Shown piece after piece: positions 35,312 to 43,637 of a stretch of DNA of 64,000 nucleotides; within the stretch, counting starts at the first letter, position 1; each line of letters opens with the position of its first letter. Made by a program: the position numbers and the translations under genes. The notes beneath the pieces were generated by a model. The model was not told the origin of the DNA, did no database searches, and saw only the letters and a program-made list of their open reading frames with translations. Source of the DNA: Hymenobacter norwichensis DSM 15439 (lineage in GTDB: Bacteria; Bacteroidota; Bacteroidia; Cytophagales; Hymenobacteraceae); contig NZ_ATVL01000008.1 in the NCBI RefSeq assembly GCF_000420705.1, positions 124,001 through 188,000 on the forward strand, written 5' to 3'.

Positions 35312-36532
35312 TTACCGGAGTTTCAAGGTTACTAGGGTCAAGACGGCTAGCATGATGCCCACAATCCAGAAGCGCGACACGATTTTGGATTCGTGGTAGC
35401 CGAGCTTCTGGTAGTGGTGGTGCAGCGGCGACATCCGCAGCAGCCGCCGGCCTTCACCGTACTTTTTGCGGGTGTATTTGAAGTAGCTCACCTGCAACAT
35501 CACCGACAGGCTTTCCACCAAAAACACGCCGCACAGCACCGGAATCAGCAGCTCTTTGCGCACGATGAGGGCCAGCACCGCAATGATGCCGCCAATGGCC
35601 AATGAGCCAGTGTCACCCATAAATACTTGCGCCGGAAACGAATTGTACCACAGAAAGCCCACACAGGCCCCCACAAAGGCAGTACAGAAGATAACCAGCT
35701 CCCCGGAGTTCGGAATGAACATAATATCCAGGTAGTCAGCTAGGAAGGCGTTACCACTCACGAAGCAGAAAACCGCCAACGTTGTCCCAATGATGGCCGA
35801 AGTACCAGCCGCTAGCCCGTCGAGGCCATCGGTGAGGTTGGCGCCGTTGCTGACGGCTGTGATGATGAGGATGACAATCGGGATGTAGAAGAAGGCGTAA
35901 TACTCGTTGAAGAAGTCGCCAGCTGTGGCGAACAAGTCGCCATAGTTCAGCTCGTTGTTTTTCAGGAACGGCACCGTGGTAATCATCAGCTTCACATCCT
36001 GATACACGGTGCTAGCGTCCACGGCCGAAAGCTGACCGTTAGGTAACAGGTACTGGCGCACGGTCACCTCGTTGGAGAAGAACAGCACCCAGCCTACCGT
36101 CAGGCCCAAACCCACCTGCCCCATAATCTTGAAGCGGCCAGCCAGTCCTTCCTTGTCTTTCTTTACTACTTTAATATAGTCGTCTACAAAGCCAATCAGC
36201 CCCAGCCACACGGTGCTGAGCAGCATAAGCACGATGTAGATATTATCGAGCTTGGCGAAGAGCAACGTAGGCACCAAAATGGCCAGCAGAATAATCAGGC
36301 CGCCCATCGTGGGAGTGCCCTTCTTCTCTAGCTGCCCCTGCAACCCCAGGTCGCGCACCGTTTCGCCAATCTGGGCCCGCTGCAACACCCGAATCAGCGG
36401 CTTGCCAAAGAACTGGGCAATAATGAGCGAAGTAACTACCGCCAGCGCCGCCCGAAACGTGGTGTATTGAAACACCCCGGTGCCGGGTACATGGTGTACT
36501 TTATACAGGTAGTTGAAGAGGTAATACAGCAT
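35312..36532 (-). CDS. mraY: phospho-MurNAc-pentapeptide transferase MraY
   Basis: Encodes 406 residues with ten or so membrane helices. The signature [11 protein letters not shown] in the first cytosolic loop, the aspartates in [11 protein letters not shown] and [15 protein letters not shown], and the [19 protein letters not shown] block near the end are characteristic. Links phospho-MurNAc-pentapeptide to undecaprenyl phosphate to give lipid I. Slightly longer than most MraY proteins owing to a loop near residues 155-205, a feature I recall for Bacteroidota MraY. Confidence 0.94.
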   Translation of the reverse strand: MLYYLFNYLYKVHHVPGTGVFQYTTFRAALAVVTSLIIAQFFGKPLIRVLQRAQIGETVRDLGLQGQLEKKGTPTMGGLIILLAILVPTLLFAKLDNIYIVLMLLSTVWLGLIGFVDDYIKVVKKDKEGLAGRFKIMGQVGLGLTVGWVLFFSNEVTVRQYLLPNGQLSAVDASTVYQDVKLMITTVPFLKNNELNYGDLFATAGDFFNEYYAFFYIPIVILIITAVSNGANLTDGLDGLAAGTSAIIGTTLAVFCFVSGNAFLADYLDIMFIPNSGELVIFCTAFVGACVGFLWYNSFPAQVFMGDTGSLAIGGIIAVLALIVRKELLIPVLCGVFLVESLSVMLQVSYFKYTRKKYGEGRRLLRMSPLHHHYQKLGYHESKIVSRFWIVGIMLAVLTLVTLKLR

Positions 36533-36639
36533 GGCGCGAGGTCAGCAGGTTGCAGTCAGAAATTTAAGCAAGCTGCAAAGGTTCCAGTTTTTTAAGGCTC
36601 AGCAAGCGTTGTGTTTTTGCAGATTTTGGTGTACGATGG

Positions 36640-38127
36640 TCATTTTTCCAGCAACTCGAACATTTCCCGGAGCACCTGTTTATCATCAAACTCAGCGCGG
36701 ACGCCGCGTACTTCCTGGTAAGTTTCGTGGCCCTTGCCGGCTACCAGCACAATATCGTTGGGGCCAGCCAGCTCTACGGCCCGCCGGATGGCTTCGCGCC
36801 GGTCGGGAATGGTTTCCACCTTGGGCAGGTCCTGGGTTTTGACGCCGGCCTGCATTTGGCTGAGAATCTCCAGCGGGTCTTCGAAGCGCGGATTGTCGGA
36901 CGTTAGCACCACATGGTCGGAGCCCTGGCAGGCGAGGTTGGCCATGATGGGCCGCTTGCCCCCGTCGCGGTTGCCGCCGCAGCCCACCACCGTAATTACC
37001 TGCTGGCTGGGCTGGCGGATGTCAGCAATGGTGTTGAGCACGTTCTCCAGCGCGTCGGGCGTGTGGGCGTAGTCGACGATGCCCGTGACGTGGGTATGCG
37101 CCGACAACACCGGCTCGAAGCGGCCCGGTGCCGACAGCAGCCCCGATAGAATCGTGAGAACTTCTTGCGGCTCCTCGCCTAGCAACACGGCCGCGCCATA
37201 CACAGCCAGCAGGTTGTAGGCATTGAACACCCCAATCAGCCGGAACTGTACTTCCTGCCCATCCACTTCCAGATGCAGGCCGTGCACCGCATTTTCAAGC
37301 AACTTGCCCCGGAAGGTAGCGGCGCTTCGCAACGAATAGGTCTCGCGGCGGGCCGCCGTGTTTTGCAGCATCACGATGCCGCGCTTGTCGTCGGCGTTGG
37401 TGAGGGCAAAGGCCGACTTCGGCAGCATATCAAAGAAGCCCTTCTTGGCTTTCAAATAGTTGTCGAAGGTGCCGTGGTAGTCGAGGTGGTCGTGGGTGAG
37501 GTTGGTGAAGATGCCACCTACGAAACGTAGTGCCGTTATGCGGTGCTGCACCACGGCATGGCTGCTCACCTCCATGCAGGCGTGGGTGCAACCGGCTTCC
37601 ACCATGCGAGCCAGCAGCTCATTCAACCGGATGGCGTCGGGCGTGGTATGGGTGGCCGGAATTACCTGCTCGTCAATCTGGTTTTGTACCGTGCTTAGCA
37701 GGCCGGTGTGGTAGCCTAGCTCGCGCAGCATCTTGTGCAGCAACGTGGCGCAAGTGGTTTTGCCGTTGGTACCCGTCACGCCAATCAGCTGCAAGCTCCG
37801 CGACGGATGCCCGTAGAAAGCCGCCGCCATGTGGGCCATAGCCTCCCCCGAATCGGGCACCTGCACATACGCGGTGCCAGCTTGTAAATCGGCGGGCAGG
37901 TCCTCACAGATAACAACGGACGCCCCCTGCTCCACCGCTTTCGGCACGAATAAGTGGCCGTCGGTAGCTGCGCCGCGCAATGCGAAAAACACGAAGCCGG
38001 GCGCCGCCTGCCGTGAATCGAGCGTGAGAGCCTGCACGGGCACATCGGTAGGGCCGTGCTGGGATGTTACCGTAACATCGGCCAGCAAGGCGAACAGGGG
38101 GAGCGTTATTTCTTTATCGGTTGACAA
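36640..38127 (-). CDS. murE: UDP-MurNAc-tripeptide synthetase MurE (meso-DAP type)
   Basis: Encodes 495 residues from a TTG at 38127 (no ATG is available nearby). The P-loop is IGVTGTNGKTTCATLLHKML and the carbamylated Lys region is DNYLKAKKGFFD. The C-terminal SDNPRFEDP block contains D-N-P-R, the motif of ligases that add meso-diaminopimelate rather than lysine, so this organism should have DAP-type peptidoglycan. Lies between ftsI and mraY. The neighbour murF, common in other phyla, is missing. Confidence 0.93.
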   Translation of the reverse strand: MSTDKEITLPLFALLADVTVTSQHGPTDVPVQALTLDSRQAAPGFVFFALRGAATDGHLFVPKAVEQGASVVICEDLPADLQAGTAYVQVPDSGEAMAHMAAAFYGHPSRSLQLIGVTGTNGKTTCATLLHKMLRELGYHTGLLSTVQNQIDEQVIPATHTTPDAIRLNELLARMVEAGCTHACMEVSSHAVVQHRITALRFVGGIFTNLTHDHLDYHGTFDNYLKAKKGFFDMLPKSAFALTNADDKRGIVMLQNTAARRETYSLRSAATFRGKLLENAVHGLHLEVDGQEVQFRLIGVFNAYNLLAVYGAAVLLGEEPQEVLTILSGLLSAPGRFEPVLSAHTHVTGIVDYAHTPDALENVLNTIADIRQPSQQVITVVGCGGNRDGGKRPIMANLACQGSDHVVLTSDNPRFEDPLEILSQMQAGVKTQDLPKVETIPDRREAIRRAVELAGPNDIVLVAGKGHETYQEVRGVRAEFDDKQVLREMFELLEK

Positions 38128-38193
38128 GGCTGTTCGATTGGTTGAGGCCCACGGTGGGCGCTGAAGTTTACGCAGAAGACGCAGAGCGGCGTT

Positions 38194-40635
38194 CTAGGCT
38201 TTTTTGGGGTTGCCGTTCGTTGTTTGCTGCGTTATCTGAGTTGGTCTTTTAGCAGGTTTGGATTCTGCAGGCTTGGGTTTAGCAGGAGTCGCGGGCTTGT
38301 TTTCTGCCTTGCGCGGCTCGGGCTTCTTGGTTGCTTTTTTAGGCTGCGTTGAAGTAGCATTGCCCTTAACCGCTGCCATTCTGATTTTGGCCTTAGCCGC
38401 TAGTTCACGAGTCTTGGCTTCTAGATCGGTATCTACCGGCGTCAGCAGCTTGTTTTCAACCAACTGACTGGGAGCTGGTGCGACCAGCGGCATCGGGGCA
38501 ACGGTGCTGCGCTGCCCGATGGGTTCCAGCGCCAGCGTTACTACCGTACCGCGCCGCGCGGCCGCACCCGCCGCCACCGACTGCGCCTTCACGCGGCCGG
38601 TACCCAGCGCGCGCACCCGCAGCCCTCGGTTTTCCAGCAGGAACAAGGCGTCGCGCAACGTCAGGCCGTGCACGTCGGGTACGCGGCCGGGGCGTACGGT
38701 CAGCGGCTGGAGGGCCAGTGCGTCGGTATCATTAGCAGTGGTGACGGGCACCCGCACCCAATCTTCATCGGGCGCAGTGGTTTCGTTGCGCACTCCAATC
38801 TTCTCGAATACCAGCCGCAGTTCGTCTTGCATACCGGCTTGTACTACCGGTGTTTTGGCGCGGTTGAAAGTGGTGCGGGCTAGCACCGGGCGCTGGCTGG
38901 CGGCGTCACGGGCCATAGCTTTATCGGCCACTTCGCGGAACACTGGCGCAGCCACGTCAGCCCCGTAGATGCGACCTTTCTTGGGCGAATCCACCACTAC
39001 AATACACGAGTACTTGGGCTTATCGGCGGGGAAGTAACCGCAGAAACTGGTGGAATAAGTGCGGGTATAAGCGCCGTTCTTGAATTTCCAGGCGGTACCG
39101 GTTTTGCCTGCAATACTGAAATCGGGGGAGCGGATGCTGCGGGCGGTGCCTTCCGTTACCACGCCTTCCATCATGGCTTTCACCTTGGCCAGCGTTTCGT
39201 CGGAGCAGATTTTAGGGTTGAGTACCACCGGCTCGAAGTGCTCCAGCACCTTATCTACCTGCTTGATTTCCTTGACAATCATGGGCTGCATTTTCACGCC
39301 GCCGTTGGCCACCGCATTATAAAAGGCCAGAGTTTGCAGCGGCGCTAGCTTCAACTCGTAGCCAATGCTCATGGTAGTGAGTGAAGTCCGGCTCCACGAG
39401 CGGTCCTGCGGGTCTTTCACGTATGGACGCGCCTCACCGGCCATCTGGAAGCCTAGCTGCTTGTGCAGGCCAAACCGTTTCAGGTAGTCGGTGTATTTGC
39501 TAGGGTTCTTGCTAAACTGCGCGTCTACCAACATGGCCACGCCAATGTTGCTGGACTTCTCGAACACCTGCTTCACGGTGATTTTGCCATAGCCGTGCGA
39601 GTCGGTTTTCACGGCGCCACCAATGTACTTGCGGCCATTGCCGGTATCCACCATGTCGTCGAGGGTCATTTCGGGGTTGTCTTCCAGAATGGCCATCATA
39701 GACGCCAGCTTGAACGTGGAGCCTGGCTCAGTACGGCCCTGGTCGGCAATGGCGTAGTTGTAGTCTTCGCGGTAGATACCCTCATCCACCTTACCCAGGT
39801 TGGCCACGGCCTTGATGGCGCCGGTTTGCACCTCCATCAGAATCACGCAGCCGTATTGGGCATTGTTGTCCACCAACGACTTGTACAGCGCGTTTTCGGC
39901 TACGTCTTGCAGATTGATGTCGAGCGTGGTTTGGATGTCGTAGCCATCAATTGGCTTGATTTCGGTACCGTCGTAGATGGGCTTGTTGCCGCCGGGCAGC
40001 CGCTCAAATAGGGCTTCCCCGTCTTTGCCGGCCAGGTGGCGGTTGAAGGTAAATTCCAGCCCCGCCCCGTTCTTATCTTCATTCACGAAGCCGATGGTAC
40101 GTTGCGCCAGCCCGCCAAACGGCCGGAAACGCTTGTCCACCTTCTCGAAAATGACGCCGCCTCTGTTTTTACCGGCTCGGAATATCGGCCAAGCGGCCAG
40201 TTCTTTCTTCTCCTGAAAGTTAATCTGCCGCGAGTTCAGCCGCAGGTACCGCGCATGTGAACTGTATGCGTTCTGAAGTTTGCGTTTGTATTCTTGCTTG
40301 CTTTTGTCGCTGAAGAATTGTGAGAGCAAGCCAGCCAGCGAATCCACCTTACTAGTGAACAATGCCTTGTCCACTACGCTCGGGTCCCAGGCCACCCGGA
40401 AGAAGGGTAACGAAGTAGCCATGATGCTCTTGCCATCGTCGGCCACAATAGAGCCGCGGGTAGCAAATACCGGCTGGTACACCACGCGCCGCTCCTGCTC
40501 CAGGGCGCGCCATTTCTCGCCTTCCTTGAACTGGATGTTGGATATCTTCCAGACAATAGCAGCCGAGAACAGGCAAACGCCCAGAAACGCCAGCCGCACC
40601 CGCGTGACAATGGATTTTTTAACGCTTCCTTTCAT
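38194..40635 (-). CDS. ftsI: septal transpeptidase FtsI (PBP3) with PASTA domain
   Basis: Encodes 813 residues from the ATG at 40635, which overlaps the upstream ftsL by 17 nt; a longer frame would run deeper into ftsL. One N-terminal membrane helix is followed by a PBP dimerisation domain and the transpeptidase domain with S-x-x-K at GSTFK, SSN at KSSNIGVAM and AGKTGTAWKF. A PASTA domain (VPDVHGLTLRDALFLLENRG) lies near residue 660. The last ~70 residues are Lys/Pro/Ala-rich and low in complexity. Cross-links septal peptidoglycan with FtsW. Confidence 0.93.
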   Translation of the reverse strand: MKGSVKKSIVTRVRLAFLGVCLFSAAIVWKISNIQFKEGEKWRALEQERRVVYQPVFATRGSIVADDGKSIMATSLPFFRVAWDPSVVDKALFTSKVDSLAGLLSQFFSDKSKQEYKRKLQNAYSSHARYLRLNSRQINFQEKKELAAWPIFRAGKNRGGVIFEKVDKRFRPFGGLAQRTIGFVNEDKNGAGLEFTFNRHLAGKDGEALFERLPGGNKPIYDGTEIKPIDGYDIQTTLDINLQDVAENALYKSLVDNNAQYGCVILMEVQTGAIKAVANLGKVDEGIYREDYNYAIADQGRTEPGSTFKLASMMAILEDNPEMTLDDMVDTGNGRKYIGGAVKTDSHGYGKITVKQVFEKSSNIGVAMLVDAQFSKNPSKYTDYLKRFGLHKQLGFQMAGEARPYVKDPQDRSWSRTSLTTMSIGYELKLAPLQTLAFYNAVANGGVKMQPMIVKEIKQVDKVLEHFEPVVLNPKICSDETLAKVKAMMEGVVTEGTARSIRSPDFSIAGKTGTAWKFKNGAYTRTYSTSFCGYFPADKPKYSCIVVVDSPKKGRIYGADVAAPVFREVADKAMARDAASQRPVLARTTFNRAKTPVVQAGMQDELRLVFEKIGVRNETTAPDEDWVRVPVTTANDTDALALQPLTVRPGRVPDVHGLTLRDALFLLENRGLRVRALGTGRVKAQSVAAGAAARRGTVVTLALEPIGQRSTVAPMPLVAPAPSQLVENKLLTPVDTDLEAKTRELAAKAKIRMAAVKGNATSTQPKKATKKPEPRKAENKPATPAKPKPAESKPAKRPTQITQQTTNGNPKKA

Positions 40636-41356
40636 TGCGACGGGGCGTAGCGGTGGAATGTTCAGTGGCAGGTTCACCCGTAGCATCGGTGCCAATGGGC
40701 ACGGGCGGCGCGCCCACTTCAATGTTCATCGAGTCGATAGGCGCCACGGGCACGGCGTGCCGGAGCGAGTCGCGCAGGGCGCGGGCCGCCAAGGAGTCGG
40801 CCGTCAGGATAGGCACCAGGTCCAGGGAAGCTTCATCGAGGCGGCCGGAAGGCACTTCGATACGGAAGGGCGGCGAAGAACTTTCTACCAGGCCGTAAGC
40901 GGCCACCTTACGGGCTACTTCGCTTTGCTTGCTGGCCTCCATGTAGTCGGATTTCAGCGTGGTGTAGTCGGCGCGCAAGTCCTCGTTTTCCAGCTTCAGC
41001 TTCTGGATAGCCCGGTTCATGCGGGTGGCGTAGTGCGTGTTGCCGATGTACAGTAGAATCAGGAACATCACAAACAGCACATGCGGCAGATAGCGCACCG
41101 GCAGCCCCTCCCGGAACAGACCGTCCATGCGCGTCACCCGGTCCAGCAGCGTGAACACGCTCCAAGAGCTACGAGGGGCGGCAGGCTGGGGGGCAGCTTG
41201 TGGCTCTTTCGGTTCGGGCCGGGAACGGGGCGCAGGCTCGGGCCGGGGGGCGGGCGGCACTACCGGCTCGGGCGCCACCACAAACTCCGGCACCACGGCG
41301 CGGGGCGCATTGGTACGGGGCTGTTTGGCAACGGGTTTTATTGTATTGGTAGCCAT
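40619..41356 (-). CDS. ftsL: FtsL-like division protein
   Basis: Encodes 245 residues. The N-terminal ~90 residues are cytosolic and very rich in Pro, Ala and Arg. One membrane helix (YLPHVLFVMFLILLYIGNTH) is followed by a coiled-coil (MNRAIQKLKLENEDLRADYT) ending in AAYGLVESSSPPF, the layout of Bacteroidota FtsL-like proteins, which are longer than FtsL of proteobacteria. Position between rsmH and ftsI supports the call. Scaffolds FtsQ and the synthases. Confidence 0.85.
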   Translation of the reverse strand: MATNTIKPVAKQPRTNAPRAVVPEFVVAPEPVVPPAPRPEPAPRSRPEPKEPQAAPQPAAPRSSWSVFTLLDRVTRMDGLFREGLPVRYLPHVLFVMFLILLYIGNTHYATRMNRAIQKLKLENEDLRADYTTLKSDYMEASKQSEVARKVAAYGLVESSSPPFRIEVPSGRLDEASLDLVPILTADSLAARALRDSLRHAVPVAPIDSMNIEVGAPPVPIGTDATGEPATEHSTATPRRNERKR

Positions 41357-41359
41357 GGC

Positions 41360-42292
41360 TTAGTTCTTAATTGCAACCCGCAGCTTGGCCGAGCGGGCAC
41401 GGCTGTTGGTGGCCACTTCCTCAGCGGAAGCTTCCACCGGCTTGCGGGTCAGTACATCGAATGGCTGGTTGGTATTGCCGAACAGGTCTTTTTCAGCTTC
41501 GCCGAAGAATTTACCCTTGGCCATGAAGTTCTTTACCAGCCTATCTTCTAGGGAGTGGTAGCTCATCACTACTAGCCGGCCACCGGGTCGCAATACCTTG
41601 GCCGTATTCGACAACATATCTTGTAAGGCTTTCATTTCGTCGTTGGCCTCGATGCGCAACGCTTGAAATACCTGCGCCAGATATTTGTTTTCCTTGCCCC
41701 GCGGAGTACAGCTAGCAATGGCCTTTTTCAACTCAGCAATGGTGCTGATGGTTTGGCCGCGCCGCGCCGAAGCTACGGTTTGGGCCAGTGTGCGGGCGTT
41801 GGTGACTTCGCCGTACATCCCGAAAATGCGGTGCAAGTCCGCTTCCGGATACTCATTGATAATGTCGGCAGCGGTAGCACCGTCTTCGGCGTTCATGCGC
41901 ATATCTAGCGGCCCATCGAAGCGGGTGCTGAAGCCCCGCTCCGGCGTATCAAACTGGTGCGATGATACGCCCAAATCAGCCAGCAGGCCATCAACGGGCA
42001 AGGCGCCGGCGGCCTGCAACTCAGCGTGCAGGTCACGGAAATTAGCCCGAATGAAGGTAAACTGCGGGCGGGCCAGCTTGGCGGCTTCGCGCTCGGCATC
42101 AGCATCCTGGTCGAAGCTGTATAGGTGGCCAGTGGTGAGGTGCTCCAGAATGCGGGCCGAGTGGCCACCACCGCCGAAGGTTACGTCCACATAGCGGCCG
42201 CCGGGCTGGAGTTGCAAGGCTTCCAGGCACTCACGTAGCATCACCGGGCGGTGGTAGGCAGTGTCGTTGAGGTAGTCGGTGGGGTTGCTCAT
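41360..42292 (-). CDS. rsmH: 16S rRNA m4C1402 methyltransferase RsmH
   Basis: Encodes 310 residues. The SAM-binding block YVDVTFGGGGHSARILEHL lies near residue 35, followed by FDQDADAE and LADLGVSSHQFDTPERGFS, all signature regions of RsmH/MraW. C-terminal MSYHSLEDRLVKNF and RSAKLRVA are family blocks. Methylates N4 of C1402 in 16S rRNA. The start codon overlaps the mraZ stop by 4 nt (ATGA), so the two genes are translationally coupled. Confidence 0.95.
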   Translation of the reverse strand: MSNPTDYLNDTAYHRPVMLRECLEALQLQPGGRYVDVTFGGGGHSARILEHLTTGHLYSFDQDADAEREAAKLARPQFTFIRANFRDLHAELQAAGALPVDGLLADLGVSSHQFDTPERGFSTRFDGPLDMRMNAEDGATAADIINEYPEADLHRIFGMYGEVTNARTLAQTVASARRGQTISTIAELKKAIASCTPRGKENKYLAQVFQALRIEANDEMKALQDMLSNTAKVLRPGGRLVVMSYHSLEDRLVKNFMAKGKFFGEAEKDLFGNTNQPFDVLTRKPVEASAEEVATNSRARSAKLRVAIKN

Positions 42293-42762
42293 GCGGCTAG
42301 GGGGCCGCTTGGGCCATTTTCAGTGGTGAGAAATTTCTGGGCCAGCTTCGAGAAGCTCTGCTGGTCCTTAATCAGGTACTCATCGTAACGGGTGGGGTCC
42401 CATATTTCGCATCGGTTGCCCAGCCCTACAATAATGGCCTCCTTCTCGATGCCAGAGTAGCGCACCATCGTGCGGGGCAGCATAAACCGCCCAATGGTAT
42501 CCAGTTCTACCTCCGTCATGCCCCGGAAGAAGTTGCGCTGAAACTGCCGATACTCCTCGTTAAACTCGTCCAGCGCCATCACTTTGTCGTGAATGATGCG
42601 CCACGATTCGCGCGGGTACAGCACTAGACAAGGCTCGAACCCACGCACCAGTACTAGCTGGTTGCCGGAGGCTTCCGGCAGGTTACCTTTCACCTTGGCC
42701 GGCAGCACCAGCCTCCCTTTCGGGTCCAGCTTGCATTCATATTCGCCGGAGAGCAGGTTCAT
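42289..42762 (-). CDS. mraZ: transcriptional regulator MraZ
   Basis: Encodes 157 residues with two AbrB-like SpoVT halves: FLSGEYECKLDPKGRLV-like first half (LLSGEYECKLDPKGRLVLP) and ELDTIGRFMLPRTMVRYSG second half, each with the D-x-x-G-R core. MraZ forms ring-shaped oligomers that bind tandem boxes at the dcw promoter and usually repress it. It is the first gene of the cluster; three matching boxes are found at 42825-42848. Confidence 0.95.
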   Translation of the reverse strand: MNLLSGEYECKLDPKGRLVLPAKVKGNLPEASGNQLVLVRGFEPCLVLYPRESWRIIHDKVMALDEFNEEYRQFQRNFFRGMTEVELDTIGRFMLPRTMVRYSGIEKEAIIVGLGNRCEIWDPTRYDEYLIKDQQSFSKLAQKFLTTENGPSGPLAA

Positions 42763-42795
42763 GGGTTAGGGAAAGGCAGTAGGGAGGGATGCTAG

Positions 42796-42818
42796 CAAAA
42801 GTACGTAATGCCTCAGAA
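42796..42818 (-). promoter_or_regulatory. dcw promoter (TTG, 19 nt, TACTTTTG)
   Basis: On the minus strand the -7 box TACTTTTG is at 42796-42803. A TTG lies 19 nt upstream in the GTGGTTGCC sequence at about 42823-42825, which is also the last MraZ box. The predicted transcript starts about 27-30 nt before the mraZ codon. Confidence 0.65.
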
Positions 42819-42824
42819 AAGGCA

Positions 42825-42848
42825 ACCACGATTTACCATTTTCTACCA
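42825..42848 (-). promoter_or_regulatory. MraZ operator: three TGGT boxes at 10-bp spacing
   Basis: On the minus strand TGGTAGAAAA, TGGTAAATCG and TGGTTGCC follow each other; on the plus strand ACCA occurs at 42825-42828, 42835-42838 and 42845-42848. Exactly one helical turn separates each pair, as in known MraZ sites. The last box overlaps the -33 TTG, which predicts direct autorepression. Confidence 0.7.
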
Positions 42849-42864
42849 CTCTCCTAAAATGCCA

Positions 42865-42893
42865 TTTCCAAGCTATTAAGGCCTTTTTCCAAG
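42865..42893 (-). repeat. TTTCCAAG pair upstream of the dcw promoter
   Basis: TTTCCAAG occurs at 42865-42872 and 42886-42893 (CTTGGAAA on the minus strand), 21 bp or two turns apart, just upstream of the MraZ boxes. It may be a further regulator site; no known factor is assigned. Confidence 0.4.
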
Positions 42894-43084
42894 ATTTTTA
42901 GCTTAAAATTTATACATCAAAATACCTACTAATCGACAACTTGCCAAAATGTCAGCCTCGGAATCCGATGCCAAGTAGCCGGTGCTTTTCACTGTTTCTC
43001 CACTCGTTAGTTGGTTATCAGTAACTCCAAATCCTGCACTGGTAGCGGCCGGATTTCATACCTGCTGGCTAATCGTTCAATCCG

Positions 43085-43092
43085 TATCTTTG
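43085..43092 (+). promoter_or_regulatory. -7 element directly before a GTG start
   Basis: TATCTTTG at 43085-43092 matches TAnnTTTG and ends only 4 nt before the GTG at 43097. If real, the transcript would begin at or next to the start codon. I see no clear TTG at the -33 distance. Confidence 0.4.
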
Positions 43093-43096
43093 TCTT

Positions 43097-43546
43097 GTGA
43101 AGCGTCCTCTCTCTCATCGGCTGTTCAGCGTATGGCTGGCTCTGCTCGTACTCACCGCCTCGGTGGGCATGACGGTGCAGCAACACGTGTGCCGGGAGAG
43201 TGGTAGCCGGACGGCCTCGGTGATTTTCACTACGCCGCAGCACCGCTGCCCGGTTCCTAAGCCGGCCTCCGAACAGCACACTCCATTCAAGCAAGCCAAG
43301 CTGAAAGCTGCGTGCTGCGAATTCAGTGCCCACCTGCATAAGCTGGATGCACCTACCCCGGAGATGACGTGGGCGAAGCTGTTGCCTGCGCCTTTCATAA
43401 CCGTGTGGTGGCCTACTACGTCGTGGCCTACTCTCCCTCCCGTTCTGCTGGTTGCGCAAGCTGATGTCTGGCACGCCGCGGACAGCTCGCCGCCCTCACG
43501 CGCGGGCCGGGTTCTTCTTACATTTATCGGAGTATTAGTGGTTTAG
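43097..43546 (+). CDS. HYC_CC_PP-family protein
   Basis: Encodes 149 residues from a GTG at 43097; an in-frame TAA 27 nt upstream and no other start codon between fix this as the first possible start. It has a hydrophobic N-terminal segment, then GMTVQQHVC (the HYC motif, here HVC), the pair ACCEF and prolines further on, the three signatures that name this family. Such proteins sit beside TonB receptors and HMA proteins and are thought to handle copper or another soft metal through these Cys and His. The next two genes fit that setting. Confidence 0.75.
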   Translation: MKRPLSHRLFSVWLALLVLTASVGMTVQQHVCRESGSRTASVIFTTPQHRCPVPKPASEQHTPFKQAKLKAACCEFSAHLHKLDAPTPEMTWAKLLPAPFITVWWPTTSWPTLPPVLLVAQADVWHAADSSPPSRAGRVLLTFIGVLVV

Positions 43547-43637
43547 AATTCATTCTGCCAGCCTTGGCTGGGAAAGAAGCTGTGCTATATAAGCAGTAGC
43601 TTATTTTACTTGGAGTGAACACTAACTTACCATTGCT

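Noticed and set aside
40280..41056. A 258-codon plus-strand frame
   Set aside because: Antisense to ftsI and ftsL.
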